This document shows positions 54,471 to 64,000 of a stretch of 64,000 nucleotides of DNA, one piece after another (position 1 is the first letter of the stretch; every line of letters begins with the position of its first letter). Under the pieces are notes generated by a model. The model saw nothing but the letters and a program-made list of their open reading frames with translations, had not been told where the DNA came from and did not search any database. The DNA lies in assembly GCA_020310875.1 (NCBI GenBank), contig CM035417.1:86477440-86541439 (forward strand), in the 5' to 3' direction. The translations under genes and the position numbers were made by a program. The DNA is from Ceratopteris richardii. Lineage: Eukaryota > Streptophyta > Polypodiopsida > Polypodiales > Pteridaceae.

Positions 54471-56833
54471 CTATGCATGAGACTCTTTACTCACCATGCT
54501 CATTTCAGCTTTATTATTTGATGTGTGTTTTCTCTTAAGTCCCTCATATCTAGAAGTCCTCTCTTCACAAGCATTTTGTTCATGCATGTCGATTGCGTCC
54601 TCACTTCGTCCATAGTTGCGAGCTTTTCCTTTATATATAGAATGAGTCTCTTTTCCAAATGCTTCCTCAAAATCTTCCTTGCTTTCCACTTTTCTATCCC
54701 TACTATATCGACATCTCGAATAATGCCACCTCTTGTCTCTATCATCCAAGAGGTTTCTCCCTCCATCATTTGTTTCCTTGCTAGAACCATCACTGTCTAT
54801 ACACCACTTGTCTCTTCTAGATCTACCCCTATGGCCTTTCCTATGCATTTCACTACTCACGTAGTCATGTGCTTCGCTTGTGGAAGAAGCTAGATGGACA
54901 TCTTGTCTTCCCTTCTTCTTTGTATGATACCCCTGATCATGAGCCTTAGAAGAACAACTCTTGTCATTCGAAGGACCTCTTCCCTTTATGTAAAGATTAG
55001 CTAGCTTTCTAATTACCTTCTCGCCCTCTACAAAACCCACTTCTACCATATCATCTTCTTCCATCCTCACTCTCTTTTGATTCTCTAATAGTGTGCATGC
55101 ATCATTGGCCAATAATTCTTTGACTTTTCCTTCCCCATTCGGATTTAATTTCTCCAACTCAACTCTCACATCCATTTCTCATGCCTTCAGCTTCATTATC
55201 ATCTCCAATCCTTGACATCTATTCTAGAGTTCAACTTCTAGAGTTGTGACCTTTTTTCTCAAGCATCTCACTTCCACTATGGTGGCCAATTGGGGATCCA
55301 ATTCTTCTTGTGAGATTCCTACATCTAGGGAATCATCACTGTTATCTTGCGTTGATTCTATATTCATCATGTAGGATTCAAATTGGCTTTCGCATGTCAA
55401 CCATCCTAGCAACTCCTAATCTGAGTCATCTTCATAAGCTAATGGGTTCTCGTACTATCCCATTCTTGTATTTTGGGATTTGGATAACTGCAGATTGAAT
55501 CCATCCTAAAGCAAATCCTTGTAATGCTCAGTGTTTAAAGCAAACCTTACTAAAAATTCTTCTTGAATTTCCTTCACTTTTGTCTTTTTCCCCAACTCCT
55601 CCTTTGTCACCAACCTCTTGCCATTTGAATTTGAAGAAACTTGGATCTGCACATGATCGGACTTTGGCCCAATGGTGATAAAGCCTGTGCACAAGTCATG
55701 CACATAGTTAGCTTGTACCAACCATGGTCATCCCAATAAAATGAAATAGGTGGCTTCAGTGGTCCTTGGTCTGACTATCAAATAGTTGATGCTAAACTCT
55801 AATCCCCCAATGATTGTGCTTACATTCTCAGAGGCCTACAGGTTTTACCTAGGATTGGTCAGCCATTCTTAGAGACATAGGAGTGTCCTCCATGTGGGCA
55901 AGTCCGAGGGTCTTCATCATGTTTGTTCATCAAATTGATTGCTACTCCATTGTCCAATCGAGCACCCGGACTTCATATCCCTTGATCTCCATAGTTACCA
56001 TAGTTACCATAGTTACCATAGAGGCATTTGAATCAATATGTGTTGTGATGCTCTGAATTATACCCTGAATCTCTTTTTCTTGTTTCTTCTTATCTTGAGA
56101 TTTTCGAGGCTTCTTGACAAATTCGTTAAAGAATTGCTTCCTACATACATGAGAGCACTTCCAGAGAGTACCAATGTCTAAGGTGACTTCCGTTTCAGCT
56201 AGTTTCTGCACTATATCATTTTTTTCTTCACTTTGCTTTTCCTTTTGATGTTTCAAAATTTTCAACCTTTTGGGGAATGGAGGAGTGCGAGGTACAAATT
56301 TCTTTGTCACTCGCAAAAGTATTTCTACTTCTTCCCACTCCTTTTGTTCATGAAGTTCTTCCACTTCCTCTTCCACTTCGCTATGGTCATGTGTCTTTTC
56401 TGTGACTACATCTTCACTCTTCCTTTCTGCATCCTTTTTTGTGTACTCTCTGGTTCTTGTGACCACCACCATAGTAGGTTCTTTTTGCACTCTCTTGCCT
56501 TGGTCTTCTTCCACAAAATGCATAGAAGAACTTGGTCCTTCCCGAGTTTCTAGTGTTCTAAACATCAGTCCTATAGTAGGAATTTGTTCTTGCAATTTAG
56601 AAGTGGGTTGCGTGTGGGTTTCGACATAGTTTGAAGACTTAACTGGCCCTTTCCCTTTGCCACTATCGGCTCTCCTTTTAGGACAATCTTCATCATAATG
56701 TCCTTCTCCACTATAGTACCTACATAGTGGAATGAACCCAATGACCTTCTTTTCATTTGGGCCGGAGTTGTCAACGTCGGGCTTTCATAGGCGAGATTCC
56801 TTAAGGGTGCACCCATAGTCCTTCTTTTGATCC
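54471..56833 (-). pseudogene. Gypsy Gag C-end, protease and linker
   Basis: Same family as 17375-18990. From right: Gag zinc-knuckle remains (GPNEKKVIGFIPLCRYYSGE, about 56770-56700); linker frame 56595-55942 (VTLDIGTLWKCSHVCRKQFF); protease LDNGVAINLM (about 55960-55930), where DSG has become DNG; VQANYVHDLCTGFITIG (about 55720-55680), the post-LGRPW part; acidic linker (55412-55224, 55175-54471). A 9-bp tandem triplication adds repeated V-T-M codons upstream of the protease. Stops and shifts throughout. The N-terminal Gag of the same element lies at 59400-60307 on the opposite strand. Confidence 0.8.
55991..56021 (-). repeat. Three 9-bp tandem units in gypsy pre-protease
   Basis: ATAGTTACC repeated three times, in phase with the codons, encoding V-T-M three times just before EIKGYEV. 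The corresponding site of copy B (about 18390) has one unit. Confidence 0.85.
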
Positions 56834-58652
56834 ATATAGGAGCTCTACAAATTCCTCTAGATTGATTGAAAAGGATAAATTCATGTGAGGTATACTCACC
56901 CCCATTATTTGAATGTAAAGGCTTAAGCATAGTTCCTTTTTCAGTCTCAACTGAAGCAAGCCATTTTTTGAAAGTAGTAAATACCTCATCCTTTGCTTTG
57001 ATAGGATATACCCAGACTTTTCTAGTAGCATCATCTATGAAAGTGACAAAATAAAGAGAACCACCTAATGACCTTGTGGGCATAGGACCACACACATTTG
57101 TATGAACAAGATCTAAAGGCTGAATTGAAGAGCCAATGTGCATCTTGTGCACATTCTTTGTTTGCTTTCCATATTGGCAATGCTCACAAAATGAAAAATC
57201 AGAGAAAGATAACATAGTTAAGTAACCATAATGAGAAAGATTTTTCAGTCCACTTTGTGATATATGGCCCAAATGGTCATGCCAAATACAAGCCATAAGT
57301 TGTTTAGTGAAAGCTAAAAAATGTTATTTTTGTGATACAAATAAACGATAAAGTGAGCCAACTTTGCTTCCTTTTGCAATAACCATATTACCCTTTGACA
57401 TGCAAATGGACCGAGCATAGAAGACCACCTTGTAACCAAGGTCATCAAGCTGACCAATTGATATCAAATTGCATGATAACTGAGGTACATGGCATACATT
57501 ATGCGTAGTAAATTTTGAACCATCAATGAACTGCACAAACACATCTCCAATCCCTACAACATCACACTATTAAGAGCCACCAAGTCTCACAGTACCAAGA
57601 GACTTTGCTACATAATTAGAGGACCATTCTTTGTGTGGTGTCACATGGAAAGAAGAAATAGAATCTAGCAGCCACGTGAAGAAAGAAGAATCATCCATAA
57701 GAGCCTTAGTTGGCACAATGCTATCAAGTTTCAAAACATCAACATCATGAGAAATAACATTAATTTCTTCAATCTTTACAATCGAAGTAGATGGTGTAGG
57801 TAGCTGTTTAAAATGCACATTACCATTATGTCCTTTACCTTTAGCATTCTTCAATGCATAACAACCTTTCTTCATGCATCCCTTCTTATGACAATACTGG
57901 CATTCAATATCCATCTTCCTTGATTTACTTCTAGTCTTATTCCCTTGACCATTCTTTTCCTTCTTCTTGCTCCTGCAGCATTGTTGGTTCTTTCCTTGGT
58001 AAGAATCACAAACATTATATGCATCTCCACTCTGAGTGCCAACCATAGATTTTCTATGAATCTCCTTACTCAAGAGTGCTCCCCAGATGTCATCATAGAC
58101 CATTTTACCACCAGGCGTATTATTGCTAATAGTCATGCAAAATGTATCCCATGATGATGATAAGGTGCATAACAACAAGACTGCTTTCATTTCATTATCC
58201 ATATCCATTTTTTGAGCCTATAACTGGGAGAATCTAGCATCAAACTCATTTAGATAAGCAACAACACCATCCGTGTCCTTCATGCAAAGGTCATATAATT
58301 TTCTCATCAGATACACTTTATTTGATGTTGTCTCTTTTTCATATGTATTGCATAACTCCTTCCAAAGCTCCTCTGCACTTTAACAATCTAAATATTGTAA
58401 AGTAAACATTATCTGCCAAGTGAAATTGAATGGTAGACCATCCATGTCATTAGGCTTCTTTGAGATTCCATTTATTGACTTCCATTGCCTCCTCTGAATC
58501 AGCACATCTTTAATTTGATTCTTCCATAGAGTAAAGTTTGTGCCATCAAATTTTCAGATCTCAAAATGGTCTTTGTCATGCAAGTTATAGCTCCTCCTCA
58601 GAACACTGGCACTAGACCTTGATCCACTGGATGTGCCTGAGACCTCTGATGC
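56834..58652 (-). pseudogene. Copia Gag, protease and N-terminal integrase (inverted half)
   Basis: Gag starts at about 58652 (MASEVSGTSSGSRSSASVLR), continues FDGTNFTLWKNQIKDVLIQR (about 58550) and the frame 58208-57570 with knuckle CQYCHKKGCMKKGC. Protease WLLDSISSFHVTPHKEW has D-S-I in place of D-S-G. Frame 57542-57324 is the protease-integrase linker. 57296-56834 holds WHDHLGHISQSGLKNL, HVCG/HTNVCGPMPTRSLG and NNGGEYTSHEF, then stops at RGI..AP. The frame is broken by stops and an internal 9-base gap. The rest of integrase, RT and RNase H lie at 60308 onward on the other strand. Confidence 0.85.
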
Positions 58653-58739
58653 CATGATGGTAGAGAACTGACTAGAATATGGAGCTAGAAGAGTCCAAAC
58701 ACCACTAACGCTCAAAGAAGGATGGCCAAGTGTCAAATT

Positions 58740-59300
58740 TTGGGAGAGAATTCAACAGTCTTCCTAGAAAAATGAATTAATGAACAATAATGATCAACCA
58801 AAAGGATTATGTGAGAATAAATGTGCTCACACCAATAAGTGTATCAAGGGTAAATCACCCATTGCATAGTTGACAAAACCAAAAAATCTCGAAAATTTTT
58901 GCCAAGGTATCGTTTGCAAAATGAGCATATGAACAATGTAAAAATCTCATAAAACTGTTAGTACTGACATGTTTCCCTGCATAGTGAATCACTACTCCAT
59001 TGCATGTAATCAGTTACCCAAAAGAAGCCAACTAGGCTTATCAAGCACTGATGAACAACTGTCATACATCTCCTATGGCGAGGGTGGGTAAGTCTTCCAC
59101 CCGCATCACCGAAGAGACCCCGACATCTAGGTGTCTCCAAGTTAAGAAAACCTCACCATGAGCCTCTTTATTAAACATAAAAGGCCTTATGCATAAACGT
59201 AACTACTATATCAATGACCACATGGACGTACATAAGCGGTATCCACAGAAGCATACATAGTATGTATGTGCTCAATATATGCAGTAAAATGGAACTAAAA
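58740..59300 (-). repeat. Probable copia 5' LTR (inverted with its element)
   Basis: Lies upstream of the copia Gag on the minus strand. Read on minus it carries GTCCATGTGGTCATTG and TTTAATAAAGAGGC, resembling the start of the 3' LTR at 62566 (GTCCATGTGAAAGG, TTTAATAAAACAT). Ends were not fixed and similarity is limited. Confidence 0.4.
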
Positions 59301-59399
59301 TGATGAATTCACTGCCCAAACACTGGCCATCAACACATGTACCTAACAAGAAAGATAATAACCTAACTCATGCTTTTCTTTGTTCACCATCTCCTTCCC

Positions 59400-60307
59400 T
59401 CGAACTCCTCGACACACGTGGTAGACCCAATTCGAAAGGAAGCGGTAAGTACATTATTGAGCTGACATACCAATGTGAAGGGAAGGAAGAGTAAGAGTGA
59501 TGAAGAGGAAGAGTGCACCATGAAGAGGAAGAGTGCACCAGTACATGAGCAAAGTAAGTTTTTTCTGAGGAAGAACTCAAACATAGAAGGAAGAGTGAGC
59601 CGTTCAAAGGGCTGAAGCTCAAGAGAGGTGAAGGAAAGAATTGTACAAAGAGTCTTTGTGTAGTCAGAAGAGTGTATTGCCACAAATGAGTAGCTGCTCA
59701 AGTCAGGAGACTCAAGGGAGTCTTGAAACCAAGGGCTTTGAACTTTTGGGAACATTGATATTACCCCCTTGTTTGAAATGGCTTACCAAATTCTAGTACA
59801 TCTGGGAGATTTCCCAAGATTCTCGAGTCTCTAAGATGAGGAACTAGATAATTTCATCCAAATTTTTGAGGTAACTTGCGAGGCTAATGAAGTCGTAGAA
59901 CAACGGTAGAGATTAAGAATCTTTCCAACAACTCTCTGAGATGAGGTGGCAAACTGGTATGGAAATCTAACACCTCAAAAGAGGGCGACGTATCGGGGGC
60001 TTAAAGATGCCTTCTTGGCAAAATTCTAGAGGCAAGGATTCCAAGATAGACTCTCATAGTATATTGATTATGTGCAACAAGGAGTAAACGAGAGTATCGA
60101 TCATTACATCGAGCATATGGAAACATTGGTCCCAAAAATGGGTGCAAATGCTCCAAATGATGAGACTCTGAAGAGAAGGTTTATCACAGGATTGAGAGAT
60201 CCCATAGTGTAGCAACATATAAGCCTTAGGTAGCCCACCAACCTAATAGCTAAAAAAGAGGAAGCTAGGGTATGGGAGGAAGTACAATTAAGCGAGCAGA
60301 GAAGGAG
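59400..60307 (+). pseudogene. Gypsy Gag N-terminal part (inverted half)
   Basis: Plus-strand reading, with frame changes: VRRLKGVLKPRALNFWE (about 59700), PLFEMAYQILVHLGDFPRFS (about 59780), DNFIQIFEVTCEANEVVEQ, YRGLKDAFLAKF, GVNESIDHYIEHMETLVPKM and NAPNDETLKRRFITGLRDP, ending EEVQLSEQRRR at 60307. It corresponds closely to 20554-19700 of copy B. Several in-frame stops. It then switches in mid-frame to copia integrase. Confidence 0.8.
59501..59540 (+). repeat. 20-bp perfect tandem duplication
   Basis: TGAAGAGGAAGAGTGCACCA occurs twice head to tail within the N-terminal Gag region. Confidence 0.95.
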
Positions 60308-62391
60308 AGGTGTAGCTAAAAGGATGAATATAAGTATTCAGGATAGAGTAATTTCTATGCTCCATCACACAAACCTTTCACAAGCTTTTGAGTAGAAGCA
60401 ATATTGGCCGTAGTTCACGTGATTAACCTTTCACCTGGTATTCCCAAAGGTCTAAAAATGGCCCATGATTTATGGACAAGGAAGCCACCATATTATGAAC
60501 ATCTTCGAGTTTTTGGGCATGAAGCATATGTTCATATACCCAAGAATATGAGATAAAAGTTGGACCATAAGTCAAAGAAATGCATTTTTCTTGGATATGG
60601 TCAAGAAGGAAAATTTGGATATCGCTTATGGGATCTTGAAACACGATCAGTGATCAAAAGTAGTGATGCCATTTTCAATGAGTCAAAGATGCATAAACAA
60701 TCCATTAAGGAGGTTGAAGTGAGAAGAGTGGTGTTTGAGGATACTAATCCCTATGTCCAATTAGATCAGTCAGCAAACATTCCTGTTCAGAAATCATTGA
60801 GACACTCTACACATGTCTCATATCCACATTATAGATATGTTCCAGGTTTGGATTTTGTTATGATAATAGATGCTGCTGAGCCTTCTTGCTACAAAGAGGC
60901 TATGTAGACAACGAATCATGTCCAATGGGAGCATGCTATGATGAGTGAGTTGGATTCTATTCACAAGAATGGTACTTGGGATTTAGTACCTTTGCCAAAG
61001 GGCAAGAAATATTTACCATGTAAATGGGTATATGAACTGAAATTCACATTAGCTAGTGCTTCTCCAAAGTATAAAGCACGACTTGTTGCAAAGGGTTTTA
61101 AGCAACAACATGATGTTTATTTCAAGGAAATCTTCTCTCTATTAGTCAAGAAGAATACTCTACACATGTTGCTTGGATTCATTGCAATGGAGGACTTAAA
61201 GCTAGTCCAAATGGATTTGAAAACTGCTTTCTTGCATGGAGATCTTACAGATGAGATCTACATGGAACAACTGGAGGTTTATGTAGTTCTTGGCAAAGAA
61301 ATTCTAGTTTGTAAGCTCAAGAAGAACATATATGGACTTAAATAGTTCCCTAGACAATGGTACCAATGCTTTTATGAAGTCTCAAGGCTATTCTCAAAGC
61401 AATGAGGATCATTGTCTCTACACAAAGAGATGCTCAGATGGCAGCTTGATATGCTTGATACTTTATGTCGATGATATGTTGATTGCTGAGAAGTCCTCTT
61501 ATGACTTGTCAATTCTAAAAAAGAAGTTGATTCAAATATTTGATATCAAGGATTTGGGGGATGCCAAACATATTCTTGGCATGTGCATTTCTCGTGATAG
61601 GAGTAAAAGATGCATATACTTGTCTTAAAGTGAGTACATATCCAAATTGCTTCATAGGTTCAATATGCAGGGCGGAAAGGCATTGAGTATGCCTTTATCC
61701 ACATATGTGAAATTGAGCAAGGATGATTGTCCCAAATCAGATGAGGAAAAGGAATTCATGACCAAAATTCCCTTTCAATTTGTTGTTGGTAGTCCCATGT
61801 ATGTTATGGTAGTTATGAGACCAGACATTACATTTTTAGTCGGAGTTGTGAGCAAATATATGTCTAATCCTAGCAAGCAACATTGGAAGAAGTCAAGATC
61901 ATTTTGAGATATCTGAATGGCACTAAGGACAATTTTCTATGCTTAGGTAGAGGGAAATCATCCATTATTGGTTACACAAATTCTGACTATGTTGGTTGTG
62001 TAGACAATCATAATTCTACATCAGGGTACATTTTTCATTTTGTTGGAGGTGCTATCTCTTGGAGATCTCATCTTCAAGAATGTACAGTTGTTTCCACCAC
62101 AGAAGTAATGTTGCAGCAAGTGAGGCATGTGAGGAAGCATTGTGGATTTCTCATCTTGCTTGTGATATGGGTCTACCTCAGCATGTACCTCGTTTGCTCA
62201 GTGATAGTGAGAGTGCCATTGTTTCAGCTAAGAATCCGGTCTATCATGCAAAGACCAAGCACATTGAGGTGACGTATCACTTCATTAGAGATTTCTTAGC
62301 CATTGAGCGCATTATTCTTGAGAAGTTTCATACTCGAGATAATGTTGCAAATGCTTTGACTAAAGCTCTACCACAGGATAACCTTTGACAC
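60308..62391 (+). pseudogene. Copia C-terminal integrase, RT and RNase H
   Basis: Starts GVAKRMNISIQDRVISMLHH (integrase after the catalytic Glu region), then HLRVFGHEAYVHIPKNM and KCIFLGYGQEGKFGYRLWD. RT frame 60938-61345 has NGTWDLVPLPKGKKYLPCKW and LVQMDLKTAFLHGDLTDEIY. LYVDDMLIAEKSSYDL occurs near 61465. RNase H: GYTNSDYVGCVDNHNSTSGY, SDSESAIVSAKNPVYHA and HFIRDFLAIERIILEKFHTR, ending KALPQDNL at 62388. At least five breaks (stops at 60558, 60906, 61344, 61628; frameshifts near 61900 and 62090). It is the 3' half of the element whose 5' half is inverted at 56834-58652. Confidence 0.88.
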
Positions 62392-62565
62392 TATTGTCAC
62401 TTGATGGGGGTTACTTGATTCATGATCTTACACAGTCACTTGTATAGTGTGTAACATGCCCATCAAGTAGGAGGTATATTTTGTATACTTACACTCAGTT
62501 ATTCTTTATCATTCTTCATTTTTCTCCCATAGTTACTTTGGCCATATTGGCCTTTAGTGGGAGAT

Positions 62566-62900
62566 TGTTACTATTAGTGTCCATGTGAAAGGCCAAGTGT
62601 CGAGCGAACACATTTGTATATGTCCTTTAATAAAACATATAGTGGCTTGGTCAACCACAAACTATAAGATCGATCACATTTGTAATACCTAAGAAGTGTT
62701 CATGCTCACTATGTACTGTGTTTTTTTTGCGTATTATGCAACCTCTGTACGGAGTATCGTGTGCCATGCTAGGAACTCGACTTTCTACCCCAAGGATATT
62801 TTCATGGAGCTCTCAAGAAGGAGAGTGCATTGTGGTGCATTTCCATTGAAATACTTTAGTGTGGAAATAATCTTTATCAATATCCTTCTTTTTGTTTGAA
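62566..62900 (+). repeat. Copia 3' LTR
   Basis: AGTGGGAGAT directly precedes TGTTACTATTAGTGTCC at 62566, a copia PPT and LTR start, about 175 bp after the RNase H end. The right boundary was not defined; LINE-like coding sequence begins soon after 62900. Confidence 0.6.
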
Positions 62901-64000
62901 TTAGGCCGATGGTGCCTCTCTTGGATTGTTTGGATTTAAACCACTAATCCTCTCCCTACCTTGAGAGAGCATTCTTTCCAAACAAGAGGAGCTCAAAAGA
63001 TTTTGGCCTCATAGGGTAGCTATTTGGTCCAAAACCATATTTGGGCTCACTCCAACAATGGTTTCGAAAAGAGCGGTTCCCTTGTGGTTTGGTGGTTCAT
63101 AAATGTCAATTCTTGTCAGCCAAACATGTGATTTTTGTTTTTGAGAATGAGGAAATGGCCTTCCAAGCCCTATAGGTTGGCTCTTGGAACGTTTGGCACT
63201 TGAGGTTGTCTTTTCAAGTGGTTCCCTGACTTCATCCTAAATAAGTGCAAACCGCCTCATTTTCCACTGTGGGTGGAACTTCCCAACCTTCCCTAGTTCC
63301 TTTATGGATTTATTAGGGAGATCATTGCTTTGATTGGTTGCTCATTGGCAACCTAGGATGATGTCAAGGGTTTCATCTTTGAAGTCATGGTGCACTCCAA
63401 TGCTAGATGGCACCTGTAGATGTGTGTTGAAGCGGACCTTAACCAAGTTCTTCCCACCAAGATCAACATCGACATTGTTGAAGGAATCCCTCTTGAACAA
63501 GAGGTAGTTTTCAAAAAATTAGCCAATGCTTGCTTTCACTATGGGGTGCAAGGCCACATGATCAAAGAATTCCCTCTAAGGTAGAATTCATTATGGCTAG
63601 AAGGGAATAAGTAAAACACTCAAGGAAACCTGCATGCTTTGTGTGAGAAAATCGCTATGACCCTTATGGATAAATCCCTAGATACAGAACCAAAAGAGGT
63701 CAAAGGAACTCAATTCGAGGATCATAATTGATAGGCCTTCATGAAAGTAAGCCATAGAAGGAGAAGAAGTGTGAGAGGGGGTGATGCACCAAAGCCCAAT
63801 CACTCGGTCCCTACAACCAAGAATATTTTCTATCATTTAGGAAAGGATCACAATATGCTAGACTACCCAATTGAATGGAAACAATAGTTAAACAAAGAGG
63901 AAACCATAGAGACCCCTGCCACAAGAAAATAAGGTAATCAAGAAGAAGTCACTTCTAGCAAAGAAGATGATCTCACCTCTAGCAAAAAAGAAAACCTCAA
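62901..64000 (+). pseudogene. LINE (L1-type) ORF1 with DUF4283-like domain
   Basis: The plus strand encodes, with frequent stops and shifts, HVIFVFENEEMAFQAL, then LNKCKPPHFPLWVELPNLPL (about 63240-63300), VLPTKINIDIVEGIPLEQEV and a degenerate zinc knuckle ACFHYGVQGHMIKEFPL (about 63525-63575) in which two of the CCHC cysteines are changed. The order DUF4283 then knuckle then a basic segment (SHRRRRSVRG, about 63750) is that of plant L1 ORF1 RNA-binding proteins. ORF2 is beyond the window. Confidence 0.7.

Larger units (their letters stand above)
56834..60307. other. Inverted segment joining two split elements
   Basis: At the left edge a minus-strand gypsy Gag-protease meets a minus-strand copia integrase. 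At the right edge a plus-strand gypsy Gag meets a plus-strand copia integrase. Flipping the segment would place gypsy Gag upstream of its protease and copia integrase N-half upstream of its C-half, each on one strand, with only small gaps at the joins. This is the signature of one inversion with a breakpoint in each element. Confidence 0.75.

Overview
The window reads as a transposable-element-rich stretch of a land-plant nuclear genome. The reasons are abundant Ty1/copia and Ty3/gypsy LTR retrotransposons of plant type, tRNA-iMet-type primer binding sites, a plant LINE ORF1 with a DUF4283-like domain, an ABCC transporter fragment, a RuvB-like 2 fragment, and plant-style TATA boxes. The density of nested, broken elements suggests a large genome, such as a fern, a gymnosperm or a TE-rich angiosperm. 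I cannot name the species. No rRNA, tRNA, CRISPR array or bacterial-type operon was seen.

Layout. 0-2.3 kb: minus-strand copia pol remnant with its PPT and the start of a 3' LTR. 2.98-3.81 kb: an intact miniature LTR element (TRIM) with two identical 140-bp LTRs, a PBS, a PPT and a 5-bp target duplication. 3.8-6.3 kb: unassigned. 6.3-8.7 kb: plus-strand gypsy fragment (LTR end, protease). 8.7-16.7 kb (copy A) and 19.3-28.1 kb (copy B): the same composite block twice, offset about 11.4 kb. It holds a minus-strand gypsy gag and long LTR, a small TATA-equipped minus-strand gene, the 3' half of a plus-strand gypsy element (RNase H, integrase, an extra coiled-coil ORF, LTR), and the copia 3' end into which that gypsy inserted. 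Between the copies (17.3-19.3 kb) lies more of B's gypsy gag-protease. 28.1-28.45 kb is a third partial copy of an internal segment. 28.5-29.3 kb is an ABCC-transporter pseudogene.

29.3-39 kb: a decayed copia element interrupted by a complete 5,156-bp copia element (32,494-37,649) with 231-bp LTRs, a GGAAT target duplication and one polyprotein frame broken by two stop codons. 39.1-40.76 kb: a deleted relative of that element. 40.8-41.3 kb: minus-strand copia protease fragment. 41.3-51.2 kb: few coding signals apart from two gypsy-type LTR pieces, tandem repeats and a RuvB-like 2 C-terminal fragment. 51.2-51.6 kb: copia integrase scrap. 54.4-62.9 kb: a gypsy element and a copia element that were neighbours and were cut by one inversion (about 56.83-60.31 kb), leaving each split into two oppositely oriented halves. 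62.9-64 kb: degenerate LINE ORF1.

Almost every coding region is a retroelement product (Gag, protease, integrase, reverse transcriptase, RNase H), and almost all are inactivated. The host-gene material consists of fragments (ABCC, RuvB-like 2, and the unidentified duplicated gene). The most notable observations are the young TRIM, the reciprocal inversion, the duplicated composite block, and the extra ORF downstream of integrase.
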